From Chlorops oryzae (taxonomy: Eukaryota > Arthropoda > Insecta > Diptera > Chloropidae): 64,000 bases of DNA. Location of the stretch: positions 26,551,151 to 26,615,150 of the forward strand of contig CM035808.1 in the NCBI GenBank assembly GCA_020466095.1, read 5' to 3'. Made by a program: the position numbers and the translations under genes. Of this stretch, positions 54,701 through 64,000 are shown one piece after another. The stretch's first letter is position 1; each line of letters begins with the position of its first letter. The notes under the pieces were generated by a model. The model ran no database searches. It saw only the letters and a program-made list of their open reading frames with translations, and was not told the DNA's origin.

Positions 54701-56675
54701 TCCTTCACAAAAGTTGGCAGCTCTTTCACGGTTGATGCGTTAATGTTATTTTTTTGATTTATTTAAGTTTGGGTATTTTTTCTATTCCATTGCCTATGGA
54801 AGTTACTCATTTAATTTGGTGTTATTTGTTTATTTTTTTTTTTTACTTTTTTATTTACTTTTTATTTATTAATTTTTTTATTTTGTTTGTTTGTTTTTTT
54901 TTTTTGTTTTTTTTTTTTTTTTACTCGCACCGATCTCGCGAGCGTTTGGAAGCAAAAAACAATTTCCGTAGCAGAAGGCAAAAGAAAACAAAAGAATTAG
55001 GCCCTAAAGCCAGCCAGTCCAATATCTGTTGTCTGTGCTGAGCATAAAAATGATTTTTTCGCTCTTTTTTGTGGCATTATTTGTTTCTTAATTTGATTTT
55101 TTTTTTACCGCTTCCGATGAGCTTTCGTAGCGTTTTGATTTTAGTTTTCGTGTTCTTGTCGCGCCAGCTACAGCGTCTGGCCTTTGGCTTGTGATCAGTC
55201 GAAACGAAAAAACATAAAAAATAAATAAAATATAAAAGAAGAGAATTGCGACTCGAGCATTTATTTTTGACAGCATAAAAAGTGCCGTTTTTAACACACG
55301 CACACAGCGGGCCGTGGAAAAGTACTCACGAAAAAAAAAAAACATAAATCTTCCATTCGATTTTGAGAAGTTTTCCAAAATTTTCGTTTGAAAATTTAAT
55401 AATTTCGAATAAAGCAAATAATCAGTGTAAAGAGAAAGGAACAAAAAAAGTATTTCCTCTTCGCGAAAACGAAAGCGCAATTCACTTTAGTCCGTTGGAG
55501 AAACGTCATCAGTTTCGTCGATAAGCGGCGGCGCTACCGTGATTCTTCGATTGCTCAATCGATCGGAATTTTGACACTTACGGAAATTGAATTTTGGCCA
55601 ACGGTGAGATATCGAAGACCTTTTATGACATTTCGATTTTTTTTTTTATACCTATATTTCATTTTTATTAAAACTTTCGATATTTTTTCGCCGAATTTGG
55701 GCCTAAAACGAAGGCTTCACAGCTTCGGCTTAAGCCTACACGTTTGGGTGTCTTCACCTGTACTGCAGGTGTTTGAGTTTTGTATACACAAAGAAGGCAT
55801 GCGTAAACACGTGGCAAATGACCGTGAAGGGCTTTATTAAAATTTAAAAAAAATGTTTTTAACAAAATTTTTAAAATCTTTTTAAAGGGCATTTTTCATA
55901 GTAGTTTTTTTTTTCTTGATTTAAAAACCAATTTATTTTCATAGTTCATTTTAAAAATTTTTTTTAAATTAAAAAACAATTTTTTTTAATTTACACAAGT
56001 TTTATTTAAGTACTTTTTCAATTAAAAAAATTTTTTAATAAAAATTTTTAATTTTCAAAATTTTTTAAAAAATTCAAGTTAAAAAATTTTTAATTTTCAA
56101 GATTAAAAAAAAAATTTTTTTGCAAATGTCTTTAAATGTTGTTGCATTCGTCGAAATTTGTTGCATCTTATGATTAAATTTTCGTAGTGTTCGACTTGCT
56201 CCGAAATGTCAAAAAACGAACACAGGTACGCGAAAAAAAGGTTTTCAAATATGTACATACACTAGTTATGTATTCATTATTTCGATGATCGACTTATTGA
56301 TGTCTTATCATTCCTTCTTCTTTTTGGGTATTTATCTTTAAACTTTTGCACAAAATATTACATATTTCTTTCAGTGTATTCCGATTTTCGAACACGAATA
56401 TTTTCGAATTTCACTTTCATTCACGGCCTATATCGGTTCGTTTCATTGCCATAGCGTTTTCAATGGTTCTCGATGCTCTCTGCTACCAAAAGAAAGTATC
56501 AGTGTAAAAAAAGCTATAAATCACACTGAGAGAGCAAAAGCATGAGAGGAAATAATTTTGAGTAACCAAAAACTACCCTAAAAAGTATTTTGTTGTTTCT
56601 CTCTCTCTTAATCCCCCTCCCTCGTTTTGTTACTCGATTTTGTTTTTGTTCCGAAGAAACACCTTTTGTCTACAG
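51781..56675. other. Intronic sequence without a supported gene
   Basis: 52860-53060 is a GC-richer island with ORFs on both strands, none recognisable; it could be a fragment of an unknown repeat or a regulatory region. 53870-55500 is dominated by T and A runs. 55900-56120 is extreme A/T runs (AATTTTT/TTTTTAA). No exon could be placed. Confidence 0.4.
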
Positions 56676-56679
56676 TCAG

Positions 56680-58134
56680 CCAAATATGAGTGCAGTCAGC
56701 CTTTCAGTCCCAGGTGCGCACCCCTAACCCATGCACCCCTCGTGCCATGCAGCTTGTATCGTCGAAGCAGCTGAAAAACGTTTGTGCCAAAATGAATGAC
56801 TGTGAAGTCAGTCAGTCTCTCAGAAGCGCTCTTCGAAACGTTTACTTGTTCTCCGGTAAACAGCAGCAGCAGCAGCAACAACAACAACGACAACACAATT
56901 ACAACAATTCGAGACTTGAGGAACAACGCAAAAACCGAGAGAGCACGATAGCCGTGATAGAACACACAGCGGATTCATTGAAACAGACAGATTTTTGCTT
57001 TCTTTCGTATCAGATTTTTTTTCGGATATAAACAGATTGTGCTCGAGAACGGAAAAAATTTTATTAAAAGAAGAAAAGCATACAAAATAATAATAAATAA
57101 ATTTAAAAAAAAAAAAAAAAAAAAAACGAATATTTTTTCGCATTTTTCTTCGAAAAGAGGAGAGAAACCGTTTGAATTCAAAAAAAGTGCTTATAAAAAA
57201 TGAAATTTCGTGCAATTATAAAAGTGTGTGAGACTCTGTAGAGAGGACACAATTGAGGAGAAGTAAAATTGAATAAATTTCTTACGTTTTACTCTTTTAC
57301 GCCTCGAAATTCGAATTTCTTAAACAGAAAATAATTTTTTAAGCGAAGAGCAACAAGAAAAACTACACTACGAGTGCTGCACATACATATACAACGTACC
57401 TATATTTATTTTCCCACTTTTCCGAAAACAACGACTCCAACAAAAACAATAATACCGACGACGGTTTCGACGGCGCCTCCGACTGCGACTGCGATGCCTC
57501 AGAGCGCCTTGCATTTTCGATGTGAAAAAATTTAAAAAGAAAATTCTATATTCAAACGCTTAGCAAGAATCCCCTCTCGACGAAGGAAGGCGAAAGACAG
57601 GAAGGACGGAAACAAACGTATGGCAAAAAGTGTCAATTCCATTTGCTTTCAAGTGCATTTCAGCATTTCAAAGAAAAATAAGTGCACGAAAAAAAACGAA
57701 TTTACATACATACATACATAAATACCGCGAATTCTATACACAATATATAAAAAAAAATTTAAGAATATAAAAACGAAAGAGAAGCAGAAAATTATGCAAA
57801 AGTGTATCTGAAAATTTCTCAACATTTTCAAAGAAGGAAACTTCATTCATTCGAGCAAAGACACACACACACACACGCGCGAAGAGGCGCTCATACATGC
57901 ATATTCAGTGTTTGTTGTGTGCACGAAAGAGACGATTTAAAAGACACAACAAAACAAACAACCAACCAGCCAGCCAACCAAGCAACCCCCTTTGGTCCCA
58001 TCATACCGACGTCCGACCGATAGAGGACGTTTCTGATACCTTAAACGACTTCGCCACCACGTTTAATGCCTTTTAATTGTTTGTGTACGCGGATTTGAAA
58101 TTATTTATTTTATCTCCTATCTCCTGGACGTGAA
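56680..58134 (+). other. 5'-exon-like block (probable non-coding first exon)
   Basis: A 1.4 kb stretch without paired inverted repeats, rich in CAG/CAA (56863-56890), CGAC/CAAC words, A-rich tracts and CA repeats, the usual look of long fly 5' UTRs. It ends CTGGACGTGAAG|GTAATT, an acceptable donor, followed by T-rich intron-like sequence. A plus-strand ORF (56690-57031) with a poly-Gln run is upstream of it and not conserved-looking. It could be an alternative promoter for Ptpmeg2 or the start of a gene to the right. Inference from composition only. Confidence 0.3.
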
Positions 58135-58477
58135 GGTAATTTTCATTAGAAAGCTGTTTGCTTTTCTTAATTTTGTTTTTTTTTTAAATATTTTTTTTTA
58201 TGTTTAAATGTTCCTTCATTGCTGTCGTTTTTCAGTTTTTTTCTTTTCCACTTTTGTTTGAGGGAATTATGCAAAAGTCTTATTCGAGCTTTGTGCAATG
58301 TTTCACCAAAGAGAGCGTTGAGTGTTTGGCATTTTTTATCCTAGGTCTACAGTATTAATGAACTTCCAATATAGTATATACATATATTGTATGTCCTTCA
58401 TTAATTTATAAGTTCAAACATCTTGTAGATAATCGTACATATCCTTTTAAGTACCAAGAACATCAGCAGCCCGATTC

Positions 58478-58895
58478 GAAACGTTTTAACTACCCTGAGA
58501 AGGGAATATAAAGAGGAAATCATGCGGCTCCAATGTTTTTAAGCAATGCTTAGAATACTACCTTTTTAAAGCCTGAAATCCACAATAGAGTTTTTAACGT
58601 AGAGAAAAGAATATAGAGTATAGACAATCTACCTTGGTTGTGTACACTGAAGATCGTTTCTCCAGTTCTACAGTACAGGTCTACTATGTTCTCCACGACT
58701 GTATACGCTGCAAAAAATTATTTTCTCTACTGTAGAGTCATATGTAGATCCGAAGAATTCTAGAAACGGTCTTCAGTGTACACAACAAAGGTAGATTGTC
58801 AACATTCCACATTCTTTTCTCTACGAAAACAAAACTCTATAGTGAAATTGAGGCTTAAGGGGGAAAAAGTTCCCGGGGACTATTCATTTCATTAT
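58478..58895. repeat. Diverged CCCGGG-type MITE split by a palindromic element
   Basis: CAGCCCGATTCGAAACG at the left and GTTCCCGGGGACTATTCAT at the right resemble the arms of the CCCGGG family, but weakly. The interior is occupied by 58569-58856. Confidence 0.4.
58569..58856. repeat. 288-bp palindromic MITE with ~100-bp arms
   Basis: Left arm AAGCCTGAAATCCACAATAG...GTAGAGAAAAGAAT...GACAATCTACCTTGGTTGTG...TACACTGAAGA and the right arm its inverse, with about 85-90% match by eye. The spacer is about 80 bp. It would fold into one long hairpin. Confidence 0.82.
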
Positions 58896-58956
58896 AGAGC
58901 TGAAGATCTTTCTCACGCGTGACAGACAGTTGTCCAAGGAAGTCATTTCGCATGTA

Positions 58957-59116
58957 CAGTGTAGTCTCTTTTAAGCAGACACCTACGGGACTGAAAAATT
59001 TATCCGTTTGACAGAGGTGTCCGCTTTAGAGGGAACTATTTGAGAAGCATTAATACTAATAGCATTCCCAAAACATTTCTGTTTAAGAGGAGTGTCGGCA
59101 AGGAGGGAGTGCACTG
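58957..59116. repeat. pogo-like MITE, 160 bp (AAGC(G/A)GACA family)
   Basis: Starts CAGTGTAGTCTCTTTTAAGC after TA and ends AAGGAGGGAGTGCACTG. The arms carry AAGCAGACACC and GGTGTCCGCTTTAGAGG. Core word AATAGCATTCCCAAA parallels 6280-6300. Confidence 0.75.
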
Positions 59117-60580
59117 AACTTTTTTTTATCGTGAAAACAATTTCTGACCTATCTAACCATGGAAATACGTTCAAAGTTCAGCCATTCTTATATGGGTGTA
59201 TTTTGAACCTACGCTTAGCTTGATGATATGGACTAGCAACGCAGGTAATGCCCAGCTACGTTTGTTCCATCGATTAAAACTTACAACACTTGTGGATATA
59301 AAGATGAAATTCTCTGATAATTATAGGGGTTGCTCGGTAACCTCTCTCACCCAGTTGATCGAATGCCTGTTTATTTCGAGACCAAGTTTTCTTCTCTCAT
59401 TGCGAAAATAATTGGAAAATAATCCGTTGGATATATTTTTGAACAAATGACGAAAAAATAATTTTATATTCGTGTTTCTTTACCCGAAATTTGTCTTATC
59501 TGAGCTTTTTCATTGGAAAAGAAAATTGTGGCATTAGAATGTTAAGACTTCCTTCATTTAGGCGGGGGTTTTTGTTTCATAACGGAATATAGTTGTTATT
59601 GCAGTAGAACTAATTGTCATTGATCCAATGTGAATTGTTTTGATTACTATAGAAATTCCCACAAAAGTGAATGATGTAATCAACTATAATCAAAAGTACA
59701 GTACACGCAATCAAAATACAACTTAAGATAATTGAAATATTTTGACCCAAGGGGGGACTTTCCCACATTACCTAAATGTAGAAATACCGATTACAATAAT
59801 TGATTTTTCTTATCTTAATTTCATTCCAAGAAATTTTCACTCATCAGACGATTTCGTTTTTTCATTATGTTCATTATGTACCAGGCGCGTTTCCAGGGGG
59901 TAATGGATCGAACCTCCTCCACCGAAATTTGAGTATTCAAAAAGAGAAAATAGTAGGTACCGATAGATTTGTACCTATGTTAAGGTTTGAAATGCACAAA
60001 CCCCTTGCGAAATAGTTGGCTGCATACGCTCCTCTTATGTGTTTTGGGTTCTGTCATTATTCTGGCATAATAATATTGATTTATCCAGCTGTGCATTTGC
60101 TTATTAGATTCCATCATAAATTTTCGCGTGCATAGCGTTTTTTTTTTTTTTTTCATTTTAAATTTGTCTCGATGTTTGTAATTCGCTTACATTTATTTCA
60201 ACTCGTGAGATTCCCCACAGATTGTGTGTACAACAAAATGACGTGTTCCGAAAAATTGAATATGGCCGTATTTAATATTTGACATTGGCGATTTCCTCTT
60301 CATTCGTTTTAATACGATCTTTCTTACGTCTTTTTTTATACTTTTAATTTTTTATTTTTTGTTTTGTTTTAATTTCCTCTCTCGACGTGCATTTCGGTCG
60401 GCCCACGCATGCATATATAATTTCATATAAAATTTATTTATTTGGAAGTATATACATATGTTCATATATAGGTAGTTGATATAGCTGTAGATATTTTGTG
60501 CTTTTCCAACACCCTATGTTCAGTCGTTCTGCATTTGTATGATAAGAAATTTCGAAAATGAGTGATCAGTCAATAACTAA
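59117..60580. other. No gene recognised
   Basis: AT-rich intronic sequence without paired ends. Confidence 0.4.
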
Positions 60581-60582
60581 TA

Positions 60583-60740
60583 CAGAATTCCCCGGATATA
60601 AGCATTCCCCACCTATATGCAAGCGAATTTGTGTCATTTACCTTAAATTTTCATACAAGAAGCCCCGCTTATGAGCGCTTCCCGCTTATAATAACTATTT
60701 TTCGTGCATTTTGCACGGTGCTTATATCCGGGGAATACTG
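60583..60740. repeat. pogo-like MITE, 158 bp (CCCCGGATATAAGCA ends)
   Basis: CAGAATTCCCCGGATATAAG at the left and CTTATATCCGGGGAATACTG at the right are inverses with one mismatch, flanked by TA (60581-60582, 60741-60742). The inner arms CCCCGCTTATGAGCG and CCCGCTTATAATAAC are related. Confidence 0.85.
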
Positions 60741-60742
60741 TA

Positions 60743-63700
60743 TTATTCCTTTTATTACACTAGAGTCTTTTCACAAAAGTTCTGCTCAATGTCAATTTTT
60801 CTTTTATAAAATATTCATAAATATGTCGAATGATTGATAAATAACGAGCTTTGATAATACTTTGTTTTCTGTTGACCGATTCATCACTAAATCAAATTTG
60901 AAGAATAAATGATAAACCTTTAAAAAAAAAAGGAAGGATTAACAGCAAAGGTTCATAGTCAGTTCCTTTTTTTTTTTTTTTTTAGCTTTAGGTGTAGATG
61001 GCTGGGACACAACTTAGGTCCACATATGCCAGGGTGTACTTCGAGCGGTCACTTTAATAGTAGGTGCACGTAAGATCGGTTTGTATGTACGAATTGATGC
61101 GTGATTTCCCCTTCACCACCGCCCTCAGACGGAGTACAGGCAAAGGATCAAAATGGCCGCCGCCAAGAATAATTAGATAGTAGCTTTAGTGCGAATTGAG
61201 TGCCATTGAGTACTTATATTCCTCCTTGACACTCTTTCGACACTTTAATTTGGTTTTTTTTTTTTTTTTTTTTTTTTTAATTTTCCGTTTTATATGACCG
61301 GCGTCAGCACAAATTCAAGATGGCGAAAAATTCAAACGTTGAGCCCGGCCCGGACGTAAACGAGTCCTATGTTACCTCGTTGACGAACGTTACGAAACTT
61401 AGTCAGTTCCCTTTATCACTAATGCTACGGTTGCCCTTGGGCTAATAAGCGGATTTTCCGATTACTGTGCTAATGAAGGCATTAAGTAGATTGTGGCTGG
61501 TCGATAATCAGACGAGAATGCACTGTTGCCATTTTTTAAAGGAAATTTTCCCCTGAATGTCTCTAAACAAGGCCGAAATTCTTTAAAATTTAATATTGGC
61601 ATCTTCTAAAAACAAAAACATTGTCCCATAAAAATTTCCCTGACCAATTTTCTGCTTTAAGACTCTACTGAAGACCACAAATGTCTTATAATTTAGGGGA
61701 GATTCCCCTAAACTGGCAACATTAATGATACATTAACTTTTCATTAAATTAAAGAGCATTCAGGATCTTTGCACTTAAGGGCTCTACACTCTAAAAAAGC
61801 GCGTAGATTTCCTATACCCAATACATGTAGAAAAAACAAAGGAGTACTTTGACTTACTTTCGCTTCTTGAAGGCATACTCTTATAAAAAGTAATCACACC
61901 CACAGGGATGCATTTAAGTAGGAACAAGAAGTCGTTCTTCTTAACAATATTCATAAATATCGTCATTCTTTGACCGAATTATGTCGTAAACAGCAGTGTC
62001 CCATTAACTGCAATGAATAGTGCACTCTTTACGATGGAAATTATATGTCTTTGGTGTTTTATGTTTGGGAGGGTCGGTCATCGGAAACTCATCTCTGACT
62101 TCTTTTCTTCAAAAGAATGACCTTTTTACTTCATTCGCATTTACTTTAAAAGCGTTGATCCCTTTTTCGAGTATATCGCCAACACTAGCAAGTAAAAATG
62201 CAACTCTGATTTCAAAAATCAGCTGATTTTTATAAGAAATGGATTCCGCCAAAGAAAAATGATAGAGCTTTTTGTCGAGATATATTTTGCTCTTGTAAAC
62301 TATCAATATTCAAGAAAACAGGCCACACTCGAATGAGATTTCGCTTTCCAAATCTATCAGTTCTTCTATTCGCCTTTTGATTATCTTGCTTTTGAAAGCT
62401 GTCAAATCTCGATTTGTACACGATTTAAATCAGCTGTTCAGGTAATGACAATTGCTTAACTTGTGCTTTGTGTTATCCACGTCAGATTAGCACATGGAAT
62501 CAGTTGCAATCAACTATGCTTTGGAATGTAATTTGTTCTATATATATATGTGTGTCTTAAATGCTTACAGGAATTAATGCGCAGGAATTCCAGCAATATT
62601 GGAAACCAGACTCTAAACGCACTCGTCTCGTAAGCCTAAAATACCGAACATAGTGCACTTTAAAGTAACTTCCCTCGCAATTAACACCTGAAAGTTTTTA
62701 GAGAATTAATTTCTTATTAATTGCATTATTTCCGTCTGCCGATTAATTTCTTGGGCATTTCATTTATGGTACATAATCCAAAAACAGTCAAGACCCAAGA
62801 GCGAAGCCCAAGCGAAAGCCAAAGCCCAAAAGGAGAGACGTTGGCAACAACATATGTACATAAAATCCATTGGCAAAGTGAGACGAAATGACTCTTCGTC
62901 CATTGGGAGGCCTCTGTTGTGTCTACGTATGGAGCCTCCGCGTGTATCTTCATAAACCCCTCGTTATAAAATTTATTTAAAAAAAAAAAAAAAAAAATTT
63001 TATTTATTATTCGGTAGCACGTTTTCCCGACCCTCGTCGGCTGTGCTGTGCGACAAGCTGTGCTTCGTGTTGTCGCGAAACTTCAGTGCCTGCGTGGATG
63101 GGGCAGGTGGGTGGCCCTGTCCTTTTTTGCATAAAAGGAAAGTGCTTTTCCGTCATTCTGTCGATTATAGCTTTTAACTTTTGTTTTCGACGCTCACTTT
63201 TTTTGGTTTTTTATTTATTTCCCTTTTTGATATTTCTGTCTCTTTGGTCATTTTTTAGTTTTATTCCATGTTTGTCATGAGATTTTTTGCTGTAAGAGTT
63301 GAAAAGAGTTGGATGAGTGACGGGGTGGGGGATCGGATGAAATCACTTGTTTTAGGCGATGAAAAAAGTTTCTCAAATTGCTTTTTTGTTGGATCCTCTT
63401 TAGGAGTTTCGTGATGGCGTTGCCACTTCTAGGGGGAAAAAAAAGAAAGTCGCACATAAAAATTTTCGAGTCTTTGTGGGTGGGTGTTGAACCCTTTAGA
63501 AGGCATCGTTAAAGAAGTTGTCTTTTTTTTTTTGTTGTTGCATGGAAACGATGATGGTTTTGATGATTATGTGGTTGCAACTTATAACTCTTCGTTTTTG
63601 ATGTCGTTTATTCTTTACACTCTTTACACTCGAGAAAAGGCCTTGTTGACACGCATTAGACAAACACTTCAGTGACAAAACGTCACAATAGTCATGACAG

Positions 63701-64000
63701 AAGTCACGGACGGAAAACTGCGGCTACTGTCCTGTTTTCTCTATTTTTCTTGATATTTTATGTTTTATTTAAAAAAATTTTTTTTTATTATTTATTTTTT
63801 TTTTTTTCTTTCAGTCGGGTCTCCAATGATGATTCATTTTTATCATATTTTTATCACAGATAATTTTGTTTTCTAATTTCTGTTTTCATTGTTTATTTTT
63901 AATTTTGCGCGGCATTTTCTATGAATCTTCAACGTACCGAGAAATATTTGTAATTATTTCAGCGAAATGAGTAATTTTTTATAACAGAAAATTTTCTATT
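60743..64000. other. Right-hand intronic sequence
   Basis: Contains poly-T runs (60967-60982, 61254-61278) and short open stretches, none recognisable. 61319-61444 (ATG, then 41 codons beginning MAKNSNVEPGPDVNESYVTS) is GC-richer than its surroundings, but has no supported splice site or homology. 62740-63130 is mixed in composition. No Ptpmeg2 exon was found. Confidence 0.4.

Noticed and set aside
56690..57031. Plus-strand ORF with a poly-Gln stretch
   Set aside because: The Gln run is a CAG/CAA repeat; the rest lacks protein-like conservation and sits in a UTR-like block.
61319..61444. Short ORF MAKNSNVEPGPDVNESYVTS...
   Set aside because: Only 41 codons, with no splice site or similarity; its GC-richer context is noted but not enough for a call.
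1..64000. CRISPR arrays, bacterial operons or viral genomes
   Set aside because: No regular spacer arrays, Shine-Dalgarno-led gene clusters or envelope genes; the LTR element has no env frame.

Overview
This looks like a 64 kb piece of nuclear DNA from a higher fly (Diptera, most likely Schizophora). It is AT-rich, coding exons are short and rare, introns are either tiny (60-96 bp) or huge, and the two host genes I recognise match fly versions of conserved animal genes. Most of the window is a nest of transposable elements. Nothing suggests a bacterial, viral or organellar source.

Host genes. Near the left edge, on the minus strand, are the first two coding exons of a sorting nexin 27 orthologue (Snx27, PDZ domain), separated by a 60-bp intron that has to be read as GC-AG. 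Facing away from it on the plus strand is the SEC14/CRAL-TRIO end of a PTPN9-type protein tyrosine phosphatase (Ptpmeg2). Two adjacent exons at 44935-45174 and 45271-45501 are certain. Two candidate first exons exist, both ending in phase 0: one at 4381-4416, which would give a 40.5 kb first intron, and one at 41336-41380. No later Ptpmeg2 exon was found, so intron 3 runs past the right edge (over 18 kb). A CAG/CAA-rich, TE-poor block at 56680-58134 ends at a good splice donor and looks like a non-coding 5' exon.

Mobile elements. Autonomous-type relics are: a Himar1-like irritans mariner (6956-8250, TA duplication, at least four lesions); a Ty3/gypsy retrotransposon with apparently identical 258-bp LTRs (10019-16227, 4-bp duplication CTCG), whose integrase region is split by a 785-bp MITE; a DD37E-type Tc1/mariner element (17437-18732); a CACTA-like coding fragment (36783-37945) sitting between two diverged copies of a ~1.1 kb direct repeat; a decayed LINE 3' end (46860-47460); and an RTE-like LINE tail (43201-43415). 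Around and inside these are many non-autonomous elements whose ends could be read directly: hAT types with 8-bp duplications (2728-3532, 5269-5888, 18959-19136, 21470-21692, 44462-44636), pogo/Tigger-like MITEs flanked by TA (6233-6373, 16427-16975, 20123-20296, 58957-59116, 60583-60740), a multi-copy palindromic family with CCCGGG in its ends, two copies of a tRNA-derived SINE, and several long-inverted-repeat elements.

Layout. 1-1000 Snx27 5' end; 1000-4380 divergent intergenic region filled by nested MITEs; 4381-44934 the possible Ptpmeg2 intron 1 with most of the TEs; 44935-45501 the Ptpmeg2 exons; 45502-64000 intron 3 with a SINE, LINE remnant, ATCGAT-rich element with a GAT-type minisatellite, the 5'-exon-like block and further MITEs. 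No tRNA, rRNA or CRISPR array was seen. All family assignments rest on reading motifs by eye.
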